This document shows positions 6,498-13,218 of a stretch of DNA of 17,656 nucleotides, piece after piece. The stretch covers positions 1 to 17,656 of the forward strand of contig JAEZRH010000040.1 in the NCBI GenBank assembly GCA_023412845.1. The letters are read 5' to 3'. How positions within the stretch are numbered: the first letter of the stretch is position 1; the number at the start of each line of letters is the position of its first letter. The notes beneath the pieces are model-generated. The model worked only from the letters and a program-made list of their open reading frames with translations, was not told the origin of the DNA and searched no databases. The stretch is from Bacillota bacterium. GTDB taxonomy: Bacteria > Bacillota > Clostridia > Oscillospirales > Acutalibacteraceae. The position numbers and the translations under genes were made by a program.

Positions 6498-7585
6498 TGC
6501 GTGCCCCCGCTTTCCTCGATCGTCCCGCCGCCGAGCACAACGTCGCCGTCGTAGAACACGGCCGCCTGCCCGGGGGTGACGGCCCGCTGCGGCCGGTCGA
6601 AACGGACGGAGATTCTGCCGTCTTCAAGCGGATACAACGCCGCGGGGGCCTCCGTCTGGCTATACCGGATCTTGACGCCGACCTGCTTCGGCTCCGTCAG
6701 GCGCTCCACGGAGATGAGGTTCACGTTTCCGGCGGTGAAGCCGCCGCTGTAAAGCTCATTGTTTTCGCCGAGGACAACCGTGTTGTTCGACCGGTCCTTT
6801 TTCACAACGTACCGAGGCGTAGGGAAGCTCAGGCCAAGGCCCTTGCGCTGGCCCACCGTATAATGGATCAGCCCGCGGTGCCTGCCGAGGACGCGCCCCT
6901 CGCGGTCCACAAAATCGCCCGGCTGCGGCCGGACCTGCATCACTCGCTCGAGAAAACCCGCGTAGTCGCCGTCCGGCACGAAGCAGATATCCTCGCTGTC
7001 CGGCTTGCGGGCATTGATGAAGCCGCGCTCCTGCGCGAGGACGCGCACCTCGCTCTTAAGAAAGCCGCCGAGCGGAAACAGTGTGTGCGCCAGCTCGTCC
7101 TGCGTCATGGCGTACAGCACGTACGTCTGGTCCTTCGAAGCGTCCTTCGCCTTTTTCAGGAGCCACCGGCCGCGCTCCGGGTCGTACTCCGCTCTGGCGT
7201 AGTGGCCCGTGGCGATTCGGTCCATGCCGAGCAGCCTCGCGCGTTCCAGCAGCTTGCCGAACTTGATGTAGCGGTTGCAGTCGATGCAGGGATTCGGAGT
7301 GCGGCCGTTTTCGTATTCCTCGACGAAGCGCGCGACAACGTCTCTCTGGAATTCCCTGCCGAAATTGAACACGAAATGTTCGATGCCCAGGCGCATGGCG
7401 ACGCTCCGCGCGTCCTCCACATCCGCGAGGGAACAGCAGGTGCGGCTGCGGCTGATGCCCGCCTCTTCGTTGCCGAACAGGCGCAGCGTCGCGCCGCAGA
7501 CGTCGAAGCCCTGTTTCATCAGAAGCGACGCCGCGACGGAACTGTCGACGCCTCCGCTCATGGCTACCATAATTTTTTCACTCAT
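6494..7585 (-). CDS. mnmA: tRNA-specific 2-thiouridylase MnmA
   Basis: MnmA adenylates and thiolates U34 at the wobble position of tRNA-Lys, tRNA-Glu and tRNA-Gln. The protein is 363 aa from ATG 7585. That start is chosen because GGAG lies 9 nt upstream and the next residues (MSEKIMVAMSGGVDSS) match the family N terminus. The PP-loop is SGGVDSS (10-16). The CCSLADVEDAR segment (50-60) is typical of Firmicutes MnmA. The first active-site cysteine is C103 in CIDCNRYIKF and the second is C201 in SEDICFV; both are present. GHYAR (127-131) is conserved, and the C-terminal beta-barrel part is complete. It is the first gene of the pair with the cysteine desulfurase. The frame stays open upstream into the intergenic region, but without family similarity. 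Confidence 0.96.
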   Translation of the reverse strand: MSEKIMVAMSGGVDSSVAASLLMKQGFDVCGATLRLFGNEEAGISRSRTCCSLADVEDARSVAMRLGIEHFVFNFGREFQRDVVARFVEEYENGRTPNPCIDCNRYIKFGKLLERARLLGMDRIATGHYARAEYDPERGRWLLKKAKDASKDQTYVLYAMTQDELAHTLFPLGGFLKSEVRVLAQERGFINARKPDSEDICFVPDGDYAGFLERVMQVRPQPGDFVDREGRVLGRHRGLIHYTVGQRKGLGLSFPTPRYVVKKDRSNNTVVLGENNELYSGGFTAGNVNLISVERLTEPKQVGVKIRYSQTEAPAALYPLEDGRISVRFDRPQRAVTPGQAAVFYDGDVVLGGGTIEESGGTQ

Positions 7586-7611
7586 TGAATCTATCTCCAT
7601 GCCCAAAACGG

Positions 7612-7642
7612 GCGCAGTGCCTGCGCAGTCAGGGTGCGCAGT
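7612..7642. repeat. Three direct GCGCAGT repeats upstream of mnmA
   Basis: GCGCAGT occurs at 7612-7618, 7623-7629 and 7636-7642, with start-to-start steps of 11 and 13 bp, just upstream of the mnmA ribosome-binding site. The near helical-turn spacing could suit an operator, but no partner is known and chance is possible in GC-rich DNA. Confidence 0.35.
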
Positions 7643-7783
7643 ACCTTTCGAGCCTGCGGCTTTCACGATGTCAGCTTTATAAAACATATGGCTCCGCATC
7701 CCGCACCGGGACGCGTGACATTTTCTATCTGCGGGAGCTTTGCCTTAACTGTCTGGGCACGGAAAGCCCAAAGATTCGTTTTG

Positions 7784-7818
7784 CTGCACGCCCGGCCGCG
7801 CGTGCAGGCTCAGCCTGC
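7784..7818. repeat. Two overlapping inverted repeats at the GT4 stop codon
   Basis: The palindrome GCAGGCT-C-AGCCTGC (7804-7818) contains the stop codon of the GT4 gene. It overlaps a second perfect stem, CTGCACGC (7784-7791) with GCGTGCAG (7800-7807), loop 8 nt. On the minus-strand RNA the two hairpins compete for the same bases. No T run follows (CAAAACGAATC), so this is not a standard intrinsic terminator. The rest of the 7586-7809 gap shows no convincing promoter. Confidence 0.5.
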
Positions 7819-9006
7819 CCCGTCGATCAACGCGTATAGTTTTTCGATTTCTTCTTCATTGGAATACCGGCCGCGGGCAAGCGCTTCCATATACGTTTTC
7901 CGAAGTTTTTCGTCGGTCAGCAGGGACCTGAGTCCGTTTTCGACGCCCTCCGGCGTCATGGGGACGATCAGCCCGTTGACCCCGGAATTGATCTGGTCGG
8001 CCGCGGTGGAAAAATCCGTCAGCAGGATCGGGCGGCACATGACCATTGCCTCGTCCACGGCGATGGATTTCCCCTCGAAGCGGCTGGGCTGCAGATAGAC
8101 GTCGCACCGCTGGAGGTAAGGGTACGGGTTGGCCCGCTCCCCGAGAAAGACGACGCGGTCCGCAAGGCCGAGCTCCTGCGCCATAGATTTGAGCTGTGCC
8201 TCTTCCGGGCCGACGCCGATGACGTACCACCGGAACGGCAGCCCCTCTTTTGCAAGGGCGGCCACGGCGGGCATGGCGATATCCAGTCCCTTCTGATGCG
8301 ACAGCCTTGCGATGGAAAGGATGCGCGGGCCGGTAAATCCGTCATCGAAGCCTTTCCCCTGCTGCGCCAGAGAGCGCATGAAATCTGCGGAAATGATGTT
8401 GTAGACGACGTGGCAGCGTTCCACGTTTTCCGGGAAGACCTTCCGGAGCGACGCAAGGCACGATTCCGACACCGTGCAGAGCGCATCCAGCTTTGCGACA
8501 TATCCGCGATCAAAATCCGCCAGCAGGCCCATCGCCTCGTAATCGCCGTGGATAAAGCCGATCTTCCGCCTGCTTTTCACTTTCTCCACGTTGTAATAGA
8601 TCGGCTGGCCCTCCATGAAGGCCACGGCGCAGTCATACTCCTTTTCCGCAGGGCGCGCGAACAGGCGCTCGACCTTCCACATCTTTACCAGGCGTTCGCC
8701 CATAGTCCCCTTCAGACCCGCAAAAGACACCAGCAGGCGGCACAGGGCAAGCAGCGGACGGCCCTTCTTTAAAAGCGCGGGAAACGCCCGCCGGATATCC
8801 AACCGGTATTCAGCCGGGAAAAGCGGTTCCAGGAGGTTCACCTGCCGCGGCACGCGTTCGAGGAACAGACCTTCGTTTGCGAAAAGCTGCAGGTCGACGT
8901 CGTATTTTTCATAGTCGAACAGCGACAAAACCGTCACAAGGCTTTTTTCGATTCCCCCGCTGTGCAGGCTGTAATTGATGAACAGAATTCTTTTTTTCTC
9001 CGGCAT
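7810..9006 (-). CDS. Glycosyltransferase family 4
   Basis: This is a predicted cytosolic, membrane-associated GT-B glycosyltransferase adding a sugar to a lipid-linked polysaccharide intermediate. The 398-aa protein has the N-terminal acceptor-domain loop HSGGIEKS (15-22). The donor domain begins near 226, with ARLSHQKG (233-240) and the retaining GT4 EX7E pair E311/E319 in FEGKSIAVDEAM. The start has TTAGGAGAA upstream with good spacing. It lies 24 nt after the GT2 gene on the same strand, so both form an operon from the promoter at 10312-10340. Donor and acceptor sugars cannot be read from the sequence. The middle region (about 65-125) is variable, as expected for the acceptor side. Confidence 0.92.
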   Translation of the reverse strand: MPEKKRILFINYSLHSGGIEKSLVTVLSLFDYEKYDVDLQLFANEGLFLERVPRQVNLLEPLFPAEYRLDIRRAFPALLKKGRPLLALCRLLVSFAGLKGTMGERLVKMWKVERLFARPAEKEYDCAVAFMEGQPIYYNVEKVKSRRKIGFIHGDYEAMGLLADFDRGYVAKLDALCTVSESCLASLRKVFPENVERCHVVYNIISADFMRSLAQQGKGFDDGFTGPRILSIARLSHQKGLDIAMPAVAALAKEGLPFRWYVIGVGPEEAQLKSMAQELGLADRVVFLGERANPYPYLQRCDVYLQPSRFEGKSIAVDEAMVMCRPILLTDFSTAADQINSGVNGLIVPMTPEGVENGLRSLLTDEKLRKTYMEALARGRYSNEEEIEKLYALIDGAG

Positions 9007-9030
9007 GAAAATTCTCCTAAACGGAAATGC

Positions 9031-10095
9031 TTATTTACGCGCGCCGTCTTTGCGGAGCATCGAGGAATAGATGTGGTAGAACAGGTACACGGCCGGCGCA
9101 AAGTGCGTTTTCAGCACCAGCCGGACGAACCGGTCGGCGCGGGAAGCGTGTTTGAGGTAATCCGATTTCGCGGCTTCTTTCAGAACGGGATTTTTGAGGA
9201 TCCCCGCCACCTCGCGGTAACGGCCGCGGAATCCCGCCGGGTTGCCCGTGCTGAAGCAGTTGACGAGCGAGGAATGAGCCGCCGAACGCAGAAACCACGC
9301 GAGGTGCCGCTGTCTGTACTGCTCGTAAAGGCCGTTCTCCTGCAGGATCTGCCGCACGACCGCGAAGCACTCCGTCAGCATTTCCATCTTGTGCGGACGG
9401 TAACGCGTGCTGAACGAGTCGGGATTGTAGCGGTAATGGTAGTAGGCCCCGCCGACGACAAGCAGCCGTTTCGACATGCAGTGCGCACGGATGGACGCGG
9501 GCAGGTCTTCCAGCATGATCTTCCCTTCATCGCCGTAGACGATGCCGGAATTCACATACCAGCTGCGAAGGTACATGCGCCTCCACGCGCAGCCGAGCAT
9601 CTCAACCCGGCGCCACGGGCTGTCGGAGCCGTCCGGCCCGACGAGCTCAGACAGGATGCGCTCCTGCACCTCCCTGCCGAAATCCGGGTAAAACACTGGC
9701 AGGCGGCATTCGCGGTGCTCCATGCTTTTAAGGTTTTCGCGCACAAAGTTGAACAGGACCATGTCCGCCCGGAACGCTTCCGCGAGAGCGTAAAGGTCCC
9801 GCAGCATATCCTCTTCCACCCAGTCGTCGGAATCCACGAACAGCAGGTATTTCCCCGACGAACGCCCCACGCCGTAGTTTCTGGTATCACCGAGACCGCC
9901 GTGGGACTTGTCCAGCACCTTGACGCGGTGGTCGAATTGAAATTTCTGCGCAACTTCGAGGGAATGGTCGGTGGAAGCATCGTTCACAAGAAGCAGTTCA
10001 AAATCGGTAAAACTCTGCGCCAGAATGCTTTTGACACAGCGTTCCAGATACTGTTCTACATTATAGACCGGAACGATCACGCTGATCTGCGGCAA
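9031..10095 (-). CDS. Glycosyltransferase family 2
   Basis: This is a GT-A fold, nucleotide-sugar-dependent transferase, predicted to add a sugar during exopolysaccharide repeat-unit assembly. The preferred start is TTG at 10095. The ATG at 10110 lies directly on the Shine-Dalgarno sequence (GGGAGGA), which is 6 nt from the TTG, and the family core starts right after it (PQISVIVPVYN). The protein is then 354 aa. Visible motifs are VNDASTD (37-43) for nucleotide binding, GGLGDTRNYG (66-75) and the metal-binding DSDD at about 88-91. The C-terminal 150 residues are an extension without membrane spans that I cannot assign. It is the first gene of a two-gene unit with the GT4 downstream and has an unusually long leader. 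Confidence 0.92.
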   Translation of the reverse strand: MPQISVIVPVYNVEQYLERCVKSILAQSFTDFELLLVNDASTDHSLEVAQKFQFDHRVKVLDKSHGGLGDTRNYGVGRSSGKYLLFVDSDDWVEEDMLRDLYALAEAFRADMVLFNFVRENLKSMEHRECRLPVFYPDFGREVQERILSELVGPDGSDSPWRRVEMLGCAWRRMYLRSWYVNSGIVYGDEGKIMLEDLPASIRAHCMSKRLLVVGGAYYHYRYNPDSFSTRYRPHKMEMLTECFAVVRQILQENGLYEQYRQRHLAWFLRSAAHSSLVNCFSTGNPAGFRGRYREVAGILKNPVLKEAAKSDYLKHASRADRFVRLVLKTHFAPAVYLFYHIYSSMLRKDGARK

Positions 10096-10311
10096 AACGA
10101 ATCCTCCCATGCTCCGGCGCCATTGGCCGGATATCCACCGCCGGACACGCCGGCCGTCATTTCTTTGAACCGAAATTCACAGGCGGCAACAAGGTTAGCG
10201 TCCTGTAAAATATCTATCCTTTCCGCCGCGGATCCAACCGCCGCGCAGGCGGGCACAAGACACCCGCCAATCCTGTGCTTTTTCCGGATTTTGCCGGAAA
10301 GTTTTCGGTTT
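10096..10311 (-). other. Long structured leader of the GT2-GT4 operon
   Basis: The predicted transcript starts near 10305, about 210 nt before the TTG start. Three stems can be drawn in the minus-strand RNA: TTTCCGG/CCGGAAA (10281-10287 with 10294-10300) right at the 5' end, GGCGGG/CCCGCC (10248-10253 with 10263-10268), and TCCGGCG/CGCCGGA (10113-10119 with 10139-10145), which ends 4 nt before the Shine-Dalgarno site. I do not recognise a known riboswitch. An 85-codon frame runs through it but has no ribosome-binding site. Confidence 0.45.
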
Positions 10312-10340
10312 ATTATAACATTATACAAAATCAATTACAA
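10312..10340 (-). promoter_or_regulatory. Promoter of GT2-GT4 operon
   Basis: On the minus strand TTGTAA (10340-10335) and a perfect TATAAT (10317-10312) are separated by exactly 17 bp, with TG at 10320-10319 making an extended -10. A second TATAAT at 10325-10320 lacks a well-placed -35. The AT content here is well above the surrounding DNA. Confidence 0.78.
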
Positions 10341-10399
10341 GCGCGCCGGACGCAAAAGGGCTCATTTTATGCCGCCCGGCGCACAGGGAGCTCTTTCGG

Positions 10400-10428
10400 T
10401 TGAATTATGCCGCGCCTTATGATATGCT
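10400..10428 (+). promoter_or_regulatory. Promoter of GT4 gene 10452
   Basis: TTGAAT (10400-10405) and TATGCT (10423-10428) are 17 bp apart, with TG at 10420-10421. Transcription would begin near 10435. A start at ATG 10443 would then lie on a leader of about 8 nt without its ribosome-binding site, so the start at 10452 is favoured. Confidence 0.65.
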
Positions 10429-10451
10429 GAAAGGACGAAAGGATGAATCGA

Positions 10452-11744
10452 ATGATGAAAAGCTGTCTGGTCATGCTGACAAAGACGTATCCGTTCGGCT
10501 CCGGCGAGGAATTTATTGAAAATGAACTTCCCTTTCTGGCGGAGGCGTTCGGAAAAGTGATCCTGATCGCCACTTCCGTTTCCGGGCGGCCCGAACAGAC
10601 CCGCGCGGTGCCGGGCAACGTCGAAGTTCGTTTCATCCCCTCCTCCCAAATAAAGCATTCCATTCCCGCGGCCGTGGCGCTGAACTTCGCGTTTCCGCCG
10701 AGAGAATTTTTCGGCGCGGCGGAGCGCGGCGCAGTCGGGCGTTCCCTTCCGAAGCGCGCGTTCTTCGCCTATTTTCTCGCAAAGAGCCGGAGGATCGCAC
10801 GGGAATCCGCAGAACTGCTCAAAGACACGGATGCCGGCGGATTCGACCGCGTGACTTTTTACAGCTACTGGTTTTTCGACACCGCCCTCGCCTCGCTGGA
10901 ACTGAAAGAGAACAGCCGCGCGCGCTACCGCGCCTGCGTCAGCCGCGCCCACGGCTATGATCTTTATTCCTCGCGGAACCGCCTGCAATATCTGCCGCTG
11001 AGGCCCTATCTGCTGGAGCGTCTCGACGAGGTCTTCCCCTGCTCGCAGAACGGCGCCGATTATCTGAAGCGAGGCTATCCGCAATGGGAAGACAAGGTGC
11101 GGACGGCCTATCTCGGCACACGCGACTTCGGCCTTGGCCCCGAACCTGCGCCGGGGGAATTCCGTCTGGTCAGCTGCTGCCACATCGTCCCGCTTAAGCG
11201 CGTGGACCTGCTGGCGCGTTCCCTGAAGCTGCTCTCCGGCGGTGGCCTGAAGCTTTCATGGACGCACTTCGGCGGCGGAGAAGGCTTGCAGGAACTGACG
11301 CAATATGCGAAAGAAAATCTCGGTTTTATGGAATACAGCTTTCCGGGGGAAGTGCGCAACGCCGATTTGATGGAATTTTACCGGAAAAATCCCGCCGACT
11401 GCTTCGTCAACACCAGCACTTCGGAAGGCCTGCCGGTCAGCATCATGGAGGCCTGTTCTTTCGGTGTCCCTGTCATCGCGACAAACGTCGGCGGGACCTG
11501 CGAGATCGTAAGGGACGGGGAAAACGGGCTGATCCTTCCGGCAGATCTGACGGCCGAAACGCTCGCTGCGAAAATCCGTGAATTCTGCGCCATGCCCGCA
11601 GACCGCCGGGAGGCAATGCGCCGTACGGCCAGAAACATCTGGCAGGCCGATTTCTCCGCGGAGGACAATTTCCGCCGGTTTGCGGAATCCATCGCGCGGC
11701 CGCAGGCCGCTTCGGTCAGCCGTTCGGCAAACGGTGAAGAATAG
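10452..11744 (+). CDS. Glycosyltransferase family 4 (WcaL/AmsK-like)
   Basis: This is a predicted GT-B retaining glycosyltransferase for polysaccharide assembly. The start is ATG 10452, with AAAGGA 8 nt upstream; ATG 10443 is in frame but would sit within that site. The protein is then 430 aa. The N terminus has the loop TKTYPFGSGEEF, the middle has YSYWFFDTA and SRAHGYD (H167), and the donor domain has HIVPLKRVD and EGLPVSIME (E325/E333, the EX7E pair), followed by VGGTCEIV. Residues 417-430 are a polar tail. It shares these motifs in the same order with the gene at 15675-16892, so the two are paralogues on opposite strands. It forms a single-gene unit with its own promoter and a hairpin after the stop. 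The sugar specificity is unknown. Confidence 0.92.
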   Translation: MMKSCLVMLTKTYPFGSGEEFIENELPFLAEAFGKVILIATSVSGRPEQTRAVPGNVEVRFIPSSQIKHSIPAAVALNFAFPPREFFGAAERGAVGRSLPKRAFFAYFLAKSRRIARESAELLKDTDAGGFDRVTFYSYWFFDTALASLELKENSRARYRACVSRAHGYDLYSSRNRLQYLPLRPYLLERLDEVFPCSQNGADYLKRGYPQWEDKVRTAYLGTRDFGLGPEPAPGEFRLVSCCHIVPLKRVDLLARSLKLLSGGGLKLSWTHFGGGEGLQELTQYAKENLGFMEYSFPGEVRNADLMEFYRKNPADCFVNTSTSEGLPVSIMEACSFGVPVIATNVGGTCEIVRDGENGLILPADLTAETLAAKIREFCAMPADRREAMRRTARNIWQADFSAEDNFRRFAESIARPQAASVSRSANGEE

Positions 11745-11847
11745 CCATTGTGGGCGGGAAGGCCGGCGGATAAATCCGTATGCCTGTTCCGCCCCTGCCG
11801 CGGAAGGCACTATGCGCTTCCGGCGCGAAATCCTTTTGAAACGACAG

Positions 11848-11888
11848 AATGAGCATACCCGATGCATGGCAAAGGGTGTGCTCATTTT
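11848..11888 (+). terminator. Probable terminator after GT4 gene
   Basis: A 13-bp stem (AATGAGCATACCC 11848-11860 with GGGTGTGCTCATT 11874-11886, one T-G pair) has a 13-nt loop and ends in TTTT (11885-11888). The T run is short, so the efficiency is uncertain. It stands between convergent genes, only 4 nt from the DUF4363 stop codon. Confidence 0.65.
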
Positions 11889-11891
11889 CAG

Positions 11892-12272
11892 TCAGAAGAT
11901 ATTGCGGATGTTCGGGACTTCCGTTTCATTGAGATAGCTGAACAGCGCGAGGCTTTTATCGCACTCCGAAAGGAAAGAATCCTTCGCCCCGTTCTGACAG
12001 AGTTCCGGCAGACCGGCAAGCGCCTGGTCGATAGTATCCAGCTTGGAATGCGGCATATAGACGTGCAGCCCCGAGTCGGCGTCGTGCCATTCCTGAAGCG
12101 CCTGACGGCTGAGCCGCAGCGCGGTTTTCGTATCGTCCTTTGCCTGTGCCTGCTTAGCCGCGCTTACGGTCTCCATAAGCCGGTCGGTCACTTTGTCGGT
12201 ATGGACGATGCCGATCACGCAGGTAACGACAAGCAGCACAAGCAGCACAAGGGCGGCCCACATGCGTTTCAT
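11892..12272 (-). CDS. DUF4363 family membrane-anchored protein
   Basis: This is a 126-aa protein with one N-terminal membrane span (about 5-23, LVLLVLLVVTCVIGIV) and a helical domain that probably faces outside. The domain is rich in alanine, glutamine and charged residues and contains a Q-E-W motif (QALQEWHDADSGLHVYMPHSK region, 77-97). The length, topology and position next to a DUF421 gene match the DUF4363 family of Firmicutes, whose function is unknown. Its ATG overlaps the DUF421 stop by 4 nt (ATGA), so the two are translationally coupled and probably form a complex or act in one process, which is an inference. Assignment rests on context plus overall pattern rather than a sharp catalytic motif. 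Confidence 0.78.
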   Translation of the reverse strand: MKRMWAALVLLVLLVVTCVIGIVHTDKVTDRLMETVSAAKQAQAKDDTKTALRLSRQALQEWHDADSGLHVYMPHSKLDTIDQALAGLPELCQNGAKDSFLSECDKSLALFSYLNETEVPNIRNIF

Positions 12273-12946
12273 TTGACCGCATCCTTTCTCACGATGAAAT
12301 AGTCGCCCGCCATATTGGCGGTCATGAGAAAGATGTCCTGAAGCAGCACGCCTCGGTTATTCAGCACGTTTTCGAGCCAGCTGCGGTCCTTTTGGCAAAG
12401 CGAAAGGGAAAGATCCGAAACGACGCCGTCGCTGACGACGACCGTCTCCAGGCCGCGGTCCGGCTCGGCGACGCCGAGCGCGCCGGCTTTGGGCTGTTCC
12501 TGATCCGGCTTTTTGATCACGCTCAGCTTCCCGTTCGTCTCCACGATGGCATAGGCGATATCCTGGATGTGGAACACGTCCTTCTGACGAAGCTCTTCAA
12601 ACAGGTCTTCCGTCGTCATGCGGAGCCGCTTCATCTCATCCTGCTGGATCTTCCCGTTATAGATGACAATGATCGGTCTTCCGCAGACGACGCGCCGGAA
12701 AACCGTGCTTTTCAGCATCAGGCCGGAAACCGAGATCTCACACATCACCAGGGCCGCAATGGGGATGAGGCCGCTCACAAGGGGCTGGCCCGTATCCTGC
12801 ATGGGTACGGCGGCAAGGTTCGAAATCAGCAGCGTCACGACCAGTTCGCTGGTCTGAAGCTCGCTGATCTGCCGTTTTCCCATCAATCTGACCGCCGCCA
12901 CCACCACTATGTACAGCAGCAGCGTGCGGATGAACGAAATTGCCAT
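12269..12946 (-). CDS. DUF421 (YetF-like) membrane protein
   Basis: This family has about three membrane spans followed by a cytosolic beta-rich domain; B. subtilis YetF/YkjA/YrbG-type proteins belong to it, and some members affect spore germination or stress. Here spans lie at about 6-22, 33-48 and 56-78. The hallmark RLMGKRQISEL (20-30) follows the first span. P91 to K99 (PIIVIYNGK) begins the soluble part, which contains RMTTEDLFEELRQK and the NGKLSV strand. A C-terminal extension (about 150-225) is usual in Clostridia forms. The start is ATG 12946 (225 aa); ATG 12952 is also possible. The frame stays open upstream to 13093 without family similarity. A perfect inverted repeat covers the probable ribosome-binding site (12951-12985). 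The DUF4363 gene follows with a 4-nt overlap. Confidence 0.9.
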   Translation of the reverse strand: MAISFIRTLLLYIVVVAAVRLMGKRQISELQTSELVVTLLISNLAAVPMQDTGQPLVSGLIPIAALVMCEISVSGLMLKSTVFRRVVCGRPIIVIYNGKIQQDEMKRLRMTTEDLFEELRQKDVFHIQDIAYAIVETNGKLSVIKKPDQEQPKAGALGVAEPDRGLETVVVSDGVVSDLSLSLCQKDRSWLENVLNNRGVLLQDIFLMTANMAGDYFIVRKDAVK

Positions 12947-12950
12947 TTTC

Positions 12951-12985
12951 ATCACCGGTTTTAGTATTGGCAAAAAACCGGTGAT
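12951..12985 (-). promoter_or_regulatory. Perfect inverted repeat over the DUF421 ribosome-binding site
   Basis: ATCACCGGTTTT (12951-12962) and AAAACCGGTGAT (12974-12985) are exact inverted copies around an 11-nt spacer. In the minus-strand RNA the 3' arm holds the only Shine-Dalgarno-like bases (GGUGA) and ends 4 nt before ATG 12946. A folded hairpin would hide them. No T run follows, so it is not an intrinsic terminator. It may instead be a DNA operator for a dimeric regulator. Confidence 0.6.
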
Positions 12986-13218
12986 TATGTGCGCGGACTG
13001 TGCCCGTTCCCACGGCCGCGCAGGCTGAGTCTGCACGATTTTGCACATAGCCGACCGAGAGCATTCCCGAGGCAAGGTGACAGGGAACTGCACCGCTGAG
13101 AGCCAAAGCTGTGGTCCGCCGTAGGCACGTAAGGCGCTTTGCGCCCTCGCGCCAGTCGCTGCCCGAAATTCTCCACCCTACTAAATGGCGCGGTCCGGCA
13201 GCGGAGGAACCCCGCCGA
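12986..13218 (-). other. GC-rich intergenic region with hairpins, unassigned
   Basis: This lies between the end of the Wzz-like gene and the DUF421 gene. It includes the stem AGGGCGC-AAA-GCGCCTT near 13131-13147 and a near-perfect palindrome GCAGGCTGAGTCTGC (13020-13034) similar to the one at 7804-7818. I find no convincing gene, promoter or T-run terminator. It could be an untranslated leader of DUF421, a structured RNA or a genomic repeat. I do not recognise an RNA family. Confidence 0.35.

Noticed and set aside
8962..10422. 486-codon open frame on the plus strand opposite GT2
   Set aside because: It is a shadow of the GT2 gene and its upstream region; the opposite strand has clear GT2 motifs and this frame has none.
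11848..11888. Hairpin considered as a terminator for the DUF421/DUF4363 transcript as well
   Set aside because: On the minus strand the stem is followed by CTGTCG without a T run, so only a plus-strand role is supported.
12951..12985. Inverted repeat considered as an intrinsic terminator
   Set aside because: No T run follows on either strand outside the stem, no plus-strand gene lies upstream of it, and on the minus strand it directly precedes a start codon.
13173..13181. AGGGTGGA on the minus strand resembling a T-box core
   Set aside because: Only the first seven bases match the T-box consensus (AGGGTGGNACCGCG). There is no specifier stem, no terminator, and no amino acid or tRNA synthetase gene downstream.
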